Origin: Polaribacter ponticola
GTDB lineage: Bacteria > Bacteroidota > Bacteroidia > Flavobacteriales > Flavobacteriaceae
Length of the DNA: 64,000 nt
Assembly (NCBI RefSeq): GCF_026191475.2
Contig: NZ_JAOSLC020000003.1
Span: forward strand, 2,384,487-2,448,486
Direction: 5' to 3'
Of this stretch, positions 1 to 9,588 are shown one piece after another. The notes below the pieces were generated by a model. That model did no database searches and was not told the DNA's origin. It saw only the letters and a program-made list of their open reading frames with translations. Made by a program: the position numbers and the translations under genes. Positions within the stretch are counted from its first letter, which is position 1, and each line of letters starts with the position of its first letter.

Positions 1-637
1 TGTTAGATTTAGTTCCTTCTGCATTTACAATTCCGTTATAAGCTTCTTTAACACGTTCCCATCTATTATCTCTATCCATAGCATAATATCTTCCTGTAAT
101 AGTAGCTATTTCGCCACCATTATCATTCATATATTCTTGTATATCATTTATAAAATAGGTTCCAGATTTAGGATCACAATCTCTACCATCTGTAAATGCA
201 TGTAAAAACACATTATCTACGTTATTTTCTTTTGCTACGTCTATTAAACCTTTTAAATGGTCTATATGAGCATGAATTCCTCCATTAGAAACTAAGCCTA
301 AAAGATGAACGTTCTTGTTATTTTCTTTTGCGTATTTAAAAGTATCTAATAATACTTTTTCTTTACCCAATGTTTTTTCTTTGACAGCTTTATTTATTCT
401 AGCTAAATTTTGATAGACAATTCTACCCGCACCAAGGTTCATATGACCAACTTCTGAATTCCCCATTTGCCCTTCAGGTAAGCCAACATGCTCACCATCT
501 GTTCGTAATTCTGCATGTGGGTATTTGTTATATAAATTATTGATAAATGGAGTTTTTGCATTATAAATTGCGGAAACTTTTGGGTCTTGTGTTATTCCCC
601 AACCGTCTAAAATCATTAAGATAACTTTCTTGTTCAT
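1..637 (-). CDS. gpmI: 2,3-bisphosphoglycerate-independent phosphoglycerate mutase, C-terminus missing
   Basis: Interconverts 3- and 2-phosphoglycerate in glycolysis and gluconeogenesis in the cytosol. The frame opens at ATG 635-637 and runs off the left edge. The first residues MNKKVILMILDGWG carry the metal-binding Asp of the alkaline-phosphatase-like fold. They are followed by the family signature GLPEGQMGNSEVGHMNLGAGR, with the catalytic Ser in GNSEVGH, and then by HLLGLVSNGGIHAH and FLHAFTDGRD. About 212 of the usual 505-515 residues are present. Its upstream region (638-864) is shared with the divergent hydroxylase gene. Family assignment is very secure. Confidence 0.96.
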   Translation of the reverse strand, partial: MNKKVILMILDGWGITQDPKVSAIYNAKTPFINNLYNKYPHAELRTDGEHVGLPEGQMGNSEVGHMNLGAGRIVYQNLARINKAVKEKTLGKEKVLLDTFKYAKENNKNVHLLGLVSNGGIHAHIDHLKGLIDVAKENNVDNVFLHAFTDGRDCDPKSGTYFINDIQEYMNDNGGEIATITGRYYAMDRDNRWERVKEAYNGIVNAEGTKSN

Positions 638-864
638 TGTTGTGTTTTATACTGTAAAAATAAGAAAGATTTTGATGGTTATTTTAAATTTTTACGAAAC
701 CGATAGCGTAAAGTTTTTTCTATTTTAAAAAGTGATTATTCTTTATTGATTTTAATTTTAGGTGGGAATTTTAAAATATATAATAAAAGAATTTTTAATA
801 GCAAACAGTGCTTAATGAATTGTAAAATTCGTAATTTTACATAGTAAATTTTATCAAATACTTA

Positions 865-2604
865 ATGGAATTACATTTTGAAATTAATGAAGTAACACAA
901 AAGTTACCCAAACATTTACATAAGTTTATTGTTAAGCAACCTTATAATGAATACACTTCTCAGAACCAAGCTGTGTGGAGATATGTTATGAGAATGAATG
1001 TTGATTATTTAAGTAGAGTTGCTCATAAATCTTATTTAACCGGACTTACAAAAACAGGTATTTCTGTAGAAAACATTCCTCACATGGAAGGAATGAATAG
1101 AATTTTAAAAGAAATTGGCTGGTCTGCAGTTTCTGTAGATGGGTTTATTCCTCCAAATGCCTTTATGGAGTTTCAAGCATACAATGTTTTAGTAATTGCT
1201 TCAGATATGAGAACCATAAATCATATAGAATATACACCAGCACCAGATATTATTCATGAAGCTGCAGGTCATGCACCAATAATTTCAAACCCTGAGTATT
1301 CAGAATATTTAAGACGTTTTGGAGAAATTGGAAGTAAGGCTATTTCATCTTCTAAAGATTATGAAATGTACGAAGCTATTAGGCTTCTATCAATTTTAAA
1401 AGAAGACCCAAATTCATCTGAAAGTGAAATAAATGAAGCTCAAAAACAAGTGGAGTGGTTGCAAGATAATATGGGTGAATTGTCTGAAATGGCACAAATA
1501 AGAAATTTACATTGGTGGACAGTAGAGTACGGTTTAATAGGAACTTTAGAAAACCCTAAGATATATGGAGCAGGTTTATTGTCTTCTATAGGTGAGAGCG
1601 CTTGGTGTATGCAAGAAGCGGTTAAGAAAAAACCGTATTCTATAGAAGCTGCTAATATAAGTTTTGATATTACTAAGCCACAACCACAGTTATTTGTTAC
1701 CCCAGATTTTGCTTATTTAAGTTTAGTTTTAAATGAGTTTGCAAATACGATGGCGTTAAGAAAAGGAGGGTTAAATGGTGTTAAAAAGTTAATAGATTCT
1801 AAAAACTTAGGAACTATTGAATTATCTACAGGGATTCAGATTTCTGGAGTTTTTACAAATGTAATTCAACATAAAAACAATAAGGTTGCCTATTTTCAAA
1901 CTTTAGGTCCAACTGCTTTAGCTAATAGAGATAAAGAATTAATTGGCCACGGAATTTCTTATCATGCAAATGGATTTGGAAGCCCGATAGGGAAATTAAA
2001 AGGAATAAATTTAAATATAGAAGACATGAGCCCGAGAGATTTAAGGGCTTATGGAATTTATGAAGGTGAATTTATGACATTAGAATTTGAAAGTGGTGTA
2101 ATTGTAAAAGGAAAAGCGATAACAGGAACAAGAGATTTAAGAGGTAAAATTTTAATTATTTCTTTGGATGATTGCACAGTTACTTATAAAGACGAAATTC
2201 TTTTTAAACCAGAATGGGGAATTTACGATATGGCAATTGGTAAAGAAGTTATTTCTGCATATTCTGGCTCTGCAGATGTGGCTTCTTTTGAAGATACAAG
2301 TAAAGTTTCTGAAGTTAAAACACATAAAATTAAATATTCTGAATCTGAAAAAGAATTGTATACTTTATATGAGGAGGTAAGAACTTTACGAGAAAATAAA
2401 TCATCTACAGAAGAAAAAATTATAGAAATATTTAAGCAATTAAGTACAAATTTTCCTAACGATTGGTTATTACTTTTAGAGTTGTATGAATTAGCTTTAA
2501 CTAATAATTTTTCTATAAAATCTAGTATTTTAAATGCATTAGAAAACTTAAAAAGTAATAAAAGTTACACAAAACTTATAGAAAATGGTTTAAATTTGCA
2601 TTAA
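865..2604 (+). CDS. Aromatic amino acid hydroxylase (phenylalanine 4-monooxygenase family) with long C-terminal extension
   Basis: Pterin- and non-haem-iron-dependent hydroxylase, probably phenylalanine to tyrosine. The family motif PDIIHEAAGHAP gives iron ligands H131 and H136, and E221 in HWWTVEYGLIG is the third. The protein is 579 residues, while free-standing bacterial PhhA is usually about 260-300, so roughly 250 C-terminal residues lie outside the catalytic core. That part starts near KGINLNIEDMSPRDLRAYG and ends in a helical tail; I recognise no domain in it. The rhodanese gene follows after 16 nt on the same strand. Substrate (Phe or Trp) is inferred, not shown. Confidence 0.9.
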   Translation: MELHFEINEVTQKLPKHLHKFIVKQPYNEYTSQNQAVWRYVMRMNVDYLSRVAHKSYLTGLTKTGISVENIPHMEGMNRILKEIGWSAVSVDGFIPPNAFMEFQAYNVLVIASDMRTINHIEYTPAPDIIHEAAGHAPIISNPEYSEYLRRFGEIGSKAISSSKDYEMYEAIRLLSILKEDPNSSESEINEAQKQVEWLQDNMGELSEMAQIRNLHWWTVEYGLIGTLENPKIYGAGLLSSIGESAWCMQEAVKKKPYSIEAANISFDITKPQPQLFVTPDFAYLSLVLNEFANTMALRKGGLNGVKKLIDSKNLGTIELSTGIQISGVFTNVIQHKNNKVAYFQTLGPTALANRDKELIGHGISYHANGFGSPIGKLKGINLNIEDMSPRDLRAYGIYEGEFMTLEFESGVIVKGKAITGTRDLRGKILIISLDDCTVTYKDEILFKPEWGIYDMAIGKEVISAYSGSADVASFEDTSKVSEVKTHKIKYSESEKELYTLYEEVRTLRENKSSTEEKIIEIFKQLSTNFPNDWLLLLELYELALTNNFSIKSSILNALENLKSNKSYTKLIENGLNLH

Positions 2605-2620
2605 CTATAAAATAGATAAC

Positions 2621-2929
2621 ATGGGCTTATTTAACATGTTTAAAAGAAAAGATATGAGTTTAGAAATTAAAGAGTATTTAGAAAAAGATGCAATAATTTT
2701 AGATGTAAGAACTCAAGAAGAATGGGATGAAGGGCATACTGAAAGCGCAAAGCATATTGTTTTAAATTTAATTCCTTTAGAAGTTGAACAAATTAAATCT
2801 TGGAATAAACCAGTAATTGCTGTTTGTAGAAGTGGTGGTAGAAGCGGGCAAGCAACTCAGTTTTTAAAACAAAACGGAGTAGATGTAATTAATGGCGGAC
2901 CTTGGCAAAATGTAGATCAGCTTATATAA
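2621..2929 (+). CDS. Single-domain rhodanese-like protein
   Basis: A 102-residue cytosolic rhodanese domain, usually a sulfurtransferase or sulfur carrier. DVRTQEEWDEGH matches the conserved CH2-type region, and the active-site loop is CRSGGRSGQA with nucleophile Cys69. There is no signal peptide; the N-terminus MGLFNMFKRKDM is short and basic. The gene lies 16 nt behind the hydroxylase and probably shares its mRNA. It converges on the response regulator gene, with only 6 nt between the two stop codons and no obvious terminator. Confidence 0.88.
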   Translation: MGLFNMFKRKDMSLEIKEYLEKDAIILDVRTQEEWDEGHTESAKHIVLNLIPLEVEQIKSWNKPVIAVCRSGGRSGQATQFLKQNGVDVINGGPWQNVDQLI

Positions 2930-2935
2930 ACATCT

Positions 2936-3589
2936 TTAAATTAAGTTGTTCTTTTTAGCTTTCATTACAGCTTCCATTTTACTATGTACTTGTAATTTTT
3001 TGTAAATATTTTCTATATGTTTTCTAACTGTAGAAGGAGATATAATTAAGTTTTCAGAAATGTTGTTATAATTTAAGCCTTTGCTTAGTTGTAATAGAAT
3101 TTCTGTTTCCCTTTTTGTTAATTTTATATTATTAACAACTTCAGATTCGGAATTTAAAGAACTTGGGTCTCTTAATAAGTTTAATGTTTTTAACGCAATG
3201 CTTGGAGTCATTGGAGCACCACCTTCTGTTACTTCTATTATGCTTTTGTGTAAGTTTTCTGCATTTATTTCTTTTAAAAGGTAGCCATTTGCTCCGGCTT
3301 TAATTGCTTTAAATACACAATCATCATCGTCTACAACAGTTAGCATTATCACTTTAATTTGTGGATACTTATTTTTAATAAGTTCTGTAGCTTTTATACC
3401 ATCCATTATTGGCATTTGAATATCCATTAAAACAACATCTATATTATGGTTTTCTTCTAGTTTGCCAATTAATTCGGCACCATTGTTAGCGTGGAATTTT
3501 ATAGAAATATCATCAAAAAAAGAAAGTTTTTCTTTGATAGCTTTAACTAAAAAATAATTGTCTTCTGCAATACAAATTTTAAGGTTCAT
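2936..3589 (-). CDS. LuxR/NarL-family response regulator
   Basis: Two-component transcription factor of 217 residues. The receiver domain (about 1-120) has the acidic pair in IAEDN, phosphoacceptor D56 in VVLMDIQMP, T/S at MLTVV and Lys in YLLKEI. A LuxR helix-turn-helix (about 150-215) follows, with LTKRETEILLQLSKGLNYNNISENL and SPSTVRKHIENIYKKL. It is the only complete response regulator beside the two sensor kinases 3635-5450 and 5466-7335 and is read in the same direction, so it is their likely partner. The palindrome at 3637-3654 lies 47 nt before its start, suggesting autoregulation. I infer that this protein binds the palindrome family. Confidence 0.93.
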   Translation of the reverse strand: MNLKICIAEDNYFLVKAIKEKLSFFDDISIKFHANNGAELIGKLEENHNIDVVLMDIQMPIMDGIKATELIKNKYPQIKVIMLTVVDDDDCVFKAIKAGANGYLLKEINAENLHKSIIEVTEGGAPMTPSIALKTLNLLRDPSSLNSESEVVNNIKLTKRETEILLQLSKGLNYNNISENLIISPSTVRKHIENIYKKLQVHSKMEAVMKAKKNNLI

Positions 3590-3634
3590 AGTTTTTTCTT
3601 TTTCAATAAATATAGCTATTATTTAAAAGCTTAT

Positions 3635-5450
3635 TTATACGTCATTTGCCGTATTTTTTAAACTTACTTTTAAAATGATTTTAGTTCCCTTTTTCTTTTT
3701 AGAATCTATTTCTAGAAATCCGTTAACAGAATTCATTCGTTTTTTCATATTTGAAAGACCATTACCAAAATCAATTTTATCATTTTCAAAACCAATTCCA
3801 TCATCTATAATTGTAGCGGTAAAATTAGTAGCTACTTTTGATAATTGAATTGTAATGTTCTTAGCTTCTGCATATTTAATAGCATTATTTATAGCCTCTT
3901 GTATTACTCTAAAAACATTCATTCCTATTAAAGAAGAAAAGCTACTATTCTTATCAATATTATATTCAACTTTAAATTGAGTAGAAGTAACAGCAATTTT
4001 TGCTTTTTCGGTAAAAGATAAAATTCTAGCGTGTAAATCTTCTACAGATATTTCGCTTTTATTCATTGCCCAAATAGTATCTCTTAATTGATGAATAGTG
4101 TCTGATGTAAACGAACTGATACTAGTTAGTTTAGATTTAAAATTGCTATTTACCTCTTTAGAAATGTATTTTAAATTATCGATTGAAGAGATAATAAACG
4201 TTAATTGAGAGCCAATGTTGTCATGTAAATCTCTTGATATTCTTAAACGTTGTTCTTGTAACCTGTTTTGAGTTTTTATTTTAGAAAGTGCATCTTTTAA
4301 TGCTATTTCTTTTTGTAATTGTTTCTTTTTGTATTGATAACGATGGTAATATCCTAAAGATAAAATAGTTAGAATTATTAATGTTGCAGTTAATAGAGTT
4401 ATGTATAGTTTTCTATTTTTTATAATTAACTTTTGTTTGGTTATTTCTTTTTCTTTTTCATTGGTTTCAAACTTAATTTTTAATTCAGCAATTTTCGAGT
4501 TTGTATTTCGGTTTAAAATACTGTCTTTTAATTGTGAGTATATTTTATAATATTTAAAAGCATTTTTAAAATCTTTACTTTGTTCATAGCTTTTATAAAT
4601 ATATTCTGTAGCATATTTTTTTAAAGGGAAATAAGAGTTTTTGTTTGCTATTTCTTCTGCTTTTTTAAAGTATTGTAATGAAGAATTAAACTGTTTTTTA
4701 GCAAAAAAAGATCACCTAAATATAGATAACTATCTGTAATCCCATAAATGTCATTCCTTTTTTTCTAATATCTAAAGATTCTTCTAACCTTTTTTCTGCT
4801 TCTTTAAATTTTCTTTGCTTAATATAAACCTGTGCAATATGGGTTTGCGCAAATGGTATACCAATACTATCTTTATTTATTATACTAAGTTTTAAAGATT
4901 TATTATGAAAATACAGTGCGCTGTCTAACTGTTCTTTTCGATGTTTTAAAACACCATAATTGTTATATGCTGCACTTAGTTCTATTGCTTTTAAATTGTT
5001 AATTTCTAATACTTTTATCCCTTTGTTCATATAAAATATAGCTTGGTTTAAATCACTATTTTTTATTTTCCAACCTAAGTTTATGTATGTATTGGCAATG
5101 TTTTCGTAGTCATTAATTTCTTCATAAATTTCTATAGCTAATAAATTATTGGCAATAGAAAGTTCTGTTTTTGATGAAAAATGATATGCCAAAGATTTGG
5201 CCTCATAGGCTTTAGCTAGAGATTTTTTATCATTAATTTTAATGGCTATTTGTTCTGCTTTTTTGGCAAGTAAAAGATATTTTTTAGCATCAATTAAAGC
5301 TTTGTCGTATTTAATTTTTAGAATAGAGTTTAAAAATTCTTTACTAGAAAGCGTATTTTCTGTAGCTAAAACATGGTCTAGATAATTTTGCTTCTGGCCA
5401 ATTAAAACTGACGAAGTAAACAAAAACAGTAAAATTAAATTTTTAATCAC
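3635..5450 (-). pseudogene. TPR-repeat sensor histidine kinase 1 (two homopolymer frameshifts)
   Basis: With the frame restored this is a 605-residue membrane histidine kinase. It has a signal peptide (MIKNLILLFLFTSSVLIG), a run of about six tetratricopeptide repeats in the periplasm, one membrane helix (LYITLLTATLIILTILSLGY), a coiled coil, a HisKA_3 box RISRDLHDNIGSQL with the phospho-His, and a HATPase domain (N box EAINNAIKYA, G boxes DDGIGF and GLSNMKKRM). The frame breaks at T7 4758-4764 and A7 4703-4709; one extra base at each restores continuity (RKKRNDIYGITDSYLYLGD, then LFFAKKQFNSS). It lies 15 nt behind its paralogue and just before the response regulator. Whether the breaks are real or sequencing errors is open. 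Confidence 0.85.
3637..3654 (-). promoter_or_regulatory. Palindromic operator A before the response regulator
   Basis: ATACGTCATTTGCCGTAT on the plus strand, an imperfect 18-bp palindrome. It overlaps the last codons and stop of the sensor kinase gene and ends 47 nt from the regulator ATG. In gene orientation a -7-like box TATATTTA begins 22 nt downstream. It is the same element as those at 9544, 10122, 13556 and 14352. Confidence 0.72.
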
Positions 5451-5465
5451 CTTAAAAGTATAAGG

Positions 5466-7335
5466 CTACAATTTACAAATTATTTGAATATCAGTTCCTA
5501 AGAGTTTTTTTGAGCTAATATTTATTTTTCCATTAATTTCACTCATTCTTTTTTCCATATTAGACAAACCGTTTCCTAAATCTACAGTTTTAATATCAAA
5601 ACCAGTACCATTGTCTTTAATAGAAATTTTTAAATCCTCATTATTTTTAGAAATTGAAATATTAATTTTTGAAGCTTCTGCGTATTTAATAGCATTGTTT
5701 ATAGCTTCTTGTATTACTCTAAAAATATTCATCCCTTTTATAGAAGTAAGAGAAAAACTTTCACTTATTTCTTGTTTAATATCGAATTCAATATTCTCTG
5801 TTGCAGTTTTAGCTTTTTCTATGAACGATAGTATACGGGCATGTAAATCTTCAATAGTAATTTCACTTTTATTCATTGCCCAAATAGTATCTCTAAGTTG
5901 ATGAATTGTATCGCCAGTAAATGAGCTAATACTAGATAATTTGTCTTTTAATTTACTATTTGCGTCTTTAGAGATGTATTTTAAATTATCTATAGATGAA
6001 ATTATAAAAGTAAGCTGAGACCCAATATTGTCATGTAAATCTCTTGAAATTCTTAAACGTTGCTCTTGTAACCTGTTTTGTGTTTTTATTACAGAAAGCG
6101 CATCATTTAAATCAATTTCTTTTTGTAATTGTTTTCTTTTAAGTTGATTTCTTTTGTAAATACTTAAGAAAATTATAGCTAAAATAATAAGTATTGAAGA
6201 TACAATTATAGCGTATAAATTTCTGTTTTTTATCTGTAATTCTTTTTCTAAAATCTCTTCTTTCTGTAATACTATTTCTTTTTCTTTTTTTCAGTTTGAT
6301 ATTTTGTTTCTAACTCTTGCAATACTTTTATATTCAATTTTTTTGCTAAACTATCTTTAAATGTTAAATATTTTTTATGATAAGTAAGAGATTTACGATA
6401 GTTTCTATTGTTCTCATAGTATTCTGTGTAATTTAAAAGAGCACTTTCAATATCTTCTGAAGTTTGATGCTTAATAGCCAAAACATAAGCACTATCTATA
6501 TACTTTTTAGATTCTTTTGTTCTTTTGTTTTCTAATAGTACTTGAGCAATATTATTATAACTAGCACTTATGCCTGCAAAGTTTCCAATAATACGTTCTA
6601 GTTTTGCAGATTTGTTAAAATAATAAATAGAAGAATCTATTGCTCCTAGATAATAATGTATAGAACCAACATTATTTAAAGATTCTGCAATTCCTTTTTT
6701 ATCATTTAATTTTTTTCTATTTGTAAAGAATACCTAAAGTTTTTTAAAGATGTTTCTAATTTGCCTTCATTTGCATAAACGATAGCAATGTTATTGTAAG
6801 TTTGTGAAATTCCTTTTTTATCATTTAAATTTTCAAACGTATGTTTAGCCTTGTTATAATATTCAAGAGATTTTTTATTTAAATTTAAGTAACTATAAAC
6901 GATGGCAATATTATTATTTGCAGTAGCAATTTCTTTTAAACTTTTTTTTGCTTCATAAATTTTTAGCGCATTCAAATAATTTGAAATGGCATCTTTATAC
7001 AGACCAAGTTTTCTGTTGCAAGCACCAATGTTAATATAAGAAGAAGCCTTAATTATAGAGTCTTTAGTAGTTTGTAAAGCTTCATTAGAATACTTTTTAG
7101 AAGTTATAAATTCTCCTAAATCTCTAAAAATAATTCCTAGATTATTTTTTGTTAAGCTTATGAGTTCTTTGTTCTTTTCTTCTTGAGCAAATTTTAATGT
7201 AGTTTTTAATAATTTTATAGCTTTTAGTTGATTTTCTTTATACGAAGCCATCGCTTCTATATTGTAATCTTTTTTTGATTGAGAAAATGAATTAACCCAA
7301 GCTAAAAAGAAAAATATTATTGTAATTTTTTTCAT
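5466..7335 (-). pseudogene. TPR-repeat sensor histidine kinase 2, paralogue of kinase 1 (two homopolymer frameshifts)
   Basis: Restored length is 623 residues with the same architecture as the downstream kinase: signal peptide (MKKITIIFFFLAWVNSFSQS), TPR array, membrane helix (AIIVSSILIILAIIFLSIY), HisKA_3 box RISRDLHDNIGSQL and HATPase_c. The C-terminal halves are very similar (both have IWAMNKSEI, EDLHARILSF and GLSNM), so the pair looks like a tandem duplication; the TPR sensor parts differ more. The frame breaks at T7 6710-6716 (EKK-LNDKKGIAES) and T7 6285-6291 (TEKKEKEIVLQKEE); one added base at each repairs it. It starts 5 nt after the small membrane protein gene, probably in one operon with it. 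Confidence 0.85.
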
Positions 7336-7340
7336 ATTTT

Positions 7341-7616
7341 TTATTTAAAAACCTCACTTAAACTAAAGTCTATATTAAAAATGTCTACTTTAATTTGAAG
7401 TATTTTTCTTTGAGTAGAATTGTTGATTATTTTTATTCTTTCAGTAATATTTTTTAATTGATGTGCTTTCTTCTTTTCTGAATCCAGTTCTAAGTATAAA
7501 TGTTTAAAGTGTTCTCTTTCAGATTCTTTTAATTTCTGGTAAGAGAGATAAAACCCTAATAATAGAACTATTATAATTGGGGGAATTATAAAAGGTATAA
7601 GAATTAATAGACTCAT
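7341..7616 (-). CDS. Small membrane protein with coiled coil, unknown function
   Basis: A 91-residue protein with one strongly hydrophobic N-terminal helix (about residues 2-26, LLILIPFIIPPIIIVLLLG). A charged, coiled-coil-prone segment follows (KLKESEREHFKHLYLEL and on). I do not recognise a family. It is sandwiched between the secreted YD-repeat protein (7 nt away) and sensor kinase 2 (5 nt away), so it is almost certainly cotranscribed. A role as a kinase accessory or linker subunit is only a guess from position. Confidence 0.7.
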   Translation of the reverse strand: MSLLILIPFIIPPIIIVLLLGFYLSYQKLKESEREHFKHLYLELDSEKKKAHQLKNITERIKIINNSTQRKILQIKVDIFNIDFSLSEVFK

Positions 7617-7623
7617 TAAAAAT

Positions 7624-8937
7624 TTATTTTAAATAAAAAGACATACTGCTTTTTGTTTTTTCTACAATTGTTAAGAGACCGTTTACATAAAAATCGTTAC
7701 TAGAACCTTTATCTTTTAATACTTTTTCTTTCTTAAAAACGTAAAGTACCCCTGTTTCTTTTTTGTTATTAGTTAGTGTCCATTGATATTTGTCTTCTAA
7801 TTCTTTATAGTCATCTACTATAAATGAAAAAGTAAAGTTGTTAGATTTAAATTTTATATTAAAATCAACATTAGAGTTTCGTTTTAGGTTACCGAAATCT
7901 TTAATTTTTAAGTCTATTGTGCCTACAAGTTTTTTAACTTTATCGCTAAGGTATACATAGTCGAAATTCCAAGTTTTATTCTTTATGTAAGAAGAGTTCT
8001 TATTTGTTGAAGTTTTTTTCTCTTTCTTTTTAAGAGCTACAACTTCAACATTATCAAAGTTTCCTAATCTATTTATAAATTGTTTATCAAAATTACTACT
8101 ACCTGTTACATCCCCATTTTCAAAATAGATTTCTCTAAAATAGAAATATTGATATTTACCAGATCTATAATGTTTTTTTACCCAATTATTTTTTTTATCA
8201 TAAACATAGTCGTAGTTTGTTTCAGAAGTTTTTTTCTTACCTATGTTAACCGATTTTATGATATTATCATTTTTATCATAAGTATAAGATGTTTTCGAGT
8301 TTGAATATTTTCCATTAGATAAATATTTTGTTCTTAAATTATTACGATAGTTTGTAGTGTAATTGCCTGTTATGCTTCCGTCTTTACTACTATACCCCGT
8401 ATAGATGTTAATTTTTTTATTCCCATTATAAGTTGTGTTGCTTTCAGAAGTAAGTTTTCCTTTTTTGTTATAAGATTTATTGCTAATTTCTCTTCCTTTT
8501 TTATCATTTACATAGGTTGTATATGATGTGTCTCCATTATTATAGATACTTTCTTTTTTTGTTAAAGAGCCTTTTTTATCATAAGTAAATTTATATTCAG
8601 AACTATATTTATCAATATGATCGCTAACATTTTTGGTGTTAATTAGTAGACCTTTAGAGTTGTAGTTATACATTTTTTTAGTTGCTTTAGCATCTGAATA
8701 AATACTATTATATAAGTAATACGTTTCTATTAGGTTTCCGTCACTATTATATCGATAAATGTTAACCGCTTTTTTTACAAAACCTCCACTTTCTTTATCG
8801 TATAAATAATAGTGCTGAATTGTTTTTCTTACTCTTTTATGTAGTTTTTTTGAAGCTAAATTATATTTTTCTGCCTGACTAAAATTTTTAAAAATAAAAA
8901 TAAAAAGGAATAAGAATAGGAGTATTGCTTTTTTCAT
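7624..8937 (-). CDS. Secreted YD/RHS-like repeat protein, unknown function
   Basis: A 437-residue exported protein with a signal peptide (MKKAILLFLFLFIFIFKNFSQA). Residues about 60-270 are tyrosine- and asparagine-rich repeats of the YNSDGNLIETYY / YDKKGSLTKKE / YDKNDNIIKS type, as in YD/RHS-like or MORN-like beta structures. The C-terminal 130 residues (from about WNFDYVYLSDKVKKL) have a different, beta-rich composition. It heads the likely operon that continues into the small membrane protein and the two kinases. It may be an envelope or cell-surface protein sensed by, or acting with, the TPR kinases; that is inference. Confidence 0.72.
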   Translation of the reverse strand: MKKAILLFLFLFIFIFKNFSQAEKYNLASKKLHKRVRKTIQHYYLYDKESGGFVKKAVNIYRYNSDGNLIETYYLYNSIYSDAKATKKMYNYNSKGLLINTKNVSDHIDKYSSEYKFTYDKKGSLTKKESIYNNGDTSYTTYVNDKKGREISNKSYNKKGKLTSESNTTYNGNKKINIYTGYSSKDGSITGNYTTNYRNNLRTKYLSNGKYSNSKTSYTYDKNDNIIKSVNIGKKKTSETNYDYVYDKKNNWVKKHYRSGKYQYFYFREIYFENGDVTGSSNFDKQFINRLGNFDNVEVVALKKKEKKTSTNKNSSYIKNKTWNFDYVYLSDKVKKLVGTIDLKIKDFGNLKRNSNVDFNIKFKSNNFTFSFIVDDYKELEDKYQWTLTNNKKETGVLYVFKKEKVLKDKGSSNDFYVNGLLTIVEKTKSSMSFYLK

Positions 8938-8970
8938 TGTCTTGTTTTTATTTATTTAATACTTTAAAGG

Positions 8971-9009
8971 AGGTGGTTAATATTTTATTATAGAAATAGT
9001 TAACCACCT
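8971..9009 (-). terminator. 10-bp inverted repeat between two genes, possible terminator
   Basis: AGGTGGTTAA at 8971-8980 is the exact complement of TTAACCACCT at 9000-9009, with a 19-nt spacer. It lies 29 nt after the stop of the lipoprotein gene and 34 nt before the YD-repeat gene start. No clean T tract follows in the minus direction, so intrinsic termination is uncertain; a regulatory hairpin in the leader of the next operon is the alternative. Confidence 0.4.
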
Positions 9010-9037
9010 GTAACCCTAAAAAACAATCTTAAAATTG

Positions 9038-9490
9038 TTACCTATCATTAAACTGACCTAACCATTTACCATCTGTTGTAGATGAAATATTTATTTCGTT
9101 TAAAGCTCCGTTGTTTTCAGAAACATCATAAGAAATCATGTCTCTACAAGTGTCTCTAAATTGAACTTCTGTTGAACCCGAAGTTGTTAACCTTGGATTT
9201 TTTATTGTTATACACTCTTGGCCTTCTACTTCTACTGTTAAAACGTTATCTAATAAGGTAAATGTTGCTTTAGTACCTTCAGAAAAAGGAGATTCTGCAT
9301 CTGGAAAATGCATTGTTAAATTATAAGTACCTTCAATAGATGTAGCGGCTGTTCCAGGAGTGTCATTTGTAGTTAGGGTATAATTGCAAACATTACTACA
9401 ACCTCCAGGAGTATTACCGTTATTACTTGAGCAAGCAGAAATAATAAATGCAGTTAAAAGACAGAGTGTTATTTTTTTTAGAGTTTTCAT
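9038..9490 (-). CDS. Secreted lipoprotein, lipocalin-like, unknown function
   Basis: A 150-residue protein with a lipoprotein signal peptide: MKTLKKITLCLLTAFIISACSS, with the lipobox Cys in ISAC. The mature part is a short beta-rich domain (GTYNLTMHFPDAESPFSEG, ATFTLLDNVLTVEVEGQEC) resembling small lipocalin-like or DUF families of Bacteroidota; I cannot name the family. Four Cys in the mature chain (SNVCNY, GQECI, DTCRD region) suggest disulfides. The palindrome at 9544-9561 lies 53 nt before its start, so it is probably transcribed alone under that element. Confidence 0.75.
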   Translation of the reverse strand: MKTLKKITLCLLTAFIISACSSNNGNTPGGCSNVCNYTLTTNDTPGTAATSIEGTYNLTMHFPDAESPFSEGTKATFTLLDNVLTVEVEGQECITIKNPRLTTSGSTEVQFRDTCRDMISYDVSENNGALNEINISSTTDGKWLGQFNDR

Positions 9491-9543
9491 AGATGTATTT
9501 TTAAGTATTATTTTACAAATCTCTATAAATAATAGCCAAAAAA

Positions 9544-9561
9544 ATACGGCAGATGCCGTAT
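9544..9561 (-). promoter_or_regulatory. Palindromic operator B (perfect arms) before lipoprotein gene
   Basis: ATACGGCAGATGCCGTAT: the 8-bp arms are exact complements around the central GA. A7 and T7 flanks extend the symmetry to 9538-9567. It ends 53 nt before the lipoprotein ATG; a -7-like box GAGATTTG starts 20 nt downstream in gene orientation. It also lies 27 nt after the stop of the upstream gene (9589), and the T7 flank would let it double as a terminator. Confidence 0.75.
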
Positions 9562-9588
9562 TTTTTTCCTTTTCATAACTTTTTAATG

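Noticed and set aside
9538..9567. Operator B read only as an intrinsic terminator
   Set aside because: The 2-nt centre is too small for a hairpin loop unless the inner pair opens, and the same sequence recurs without T tracts at promoters; a double role remains possible.
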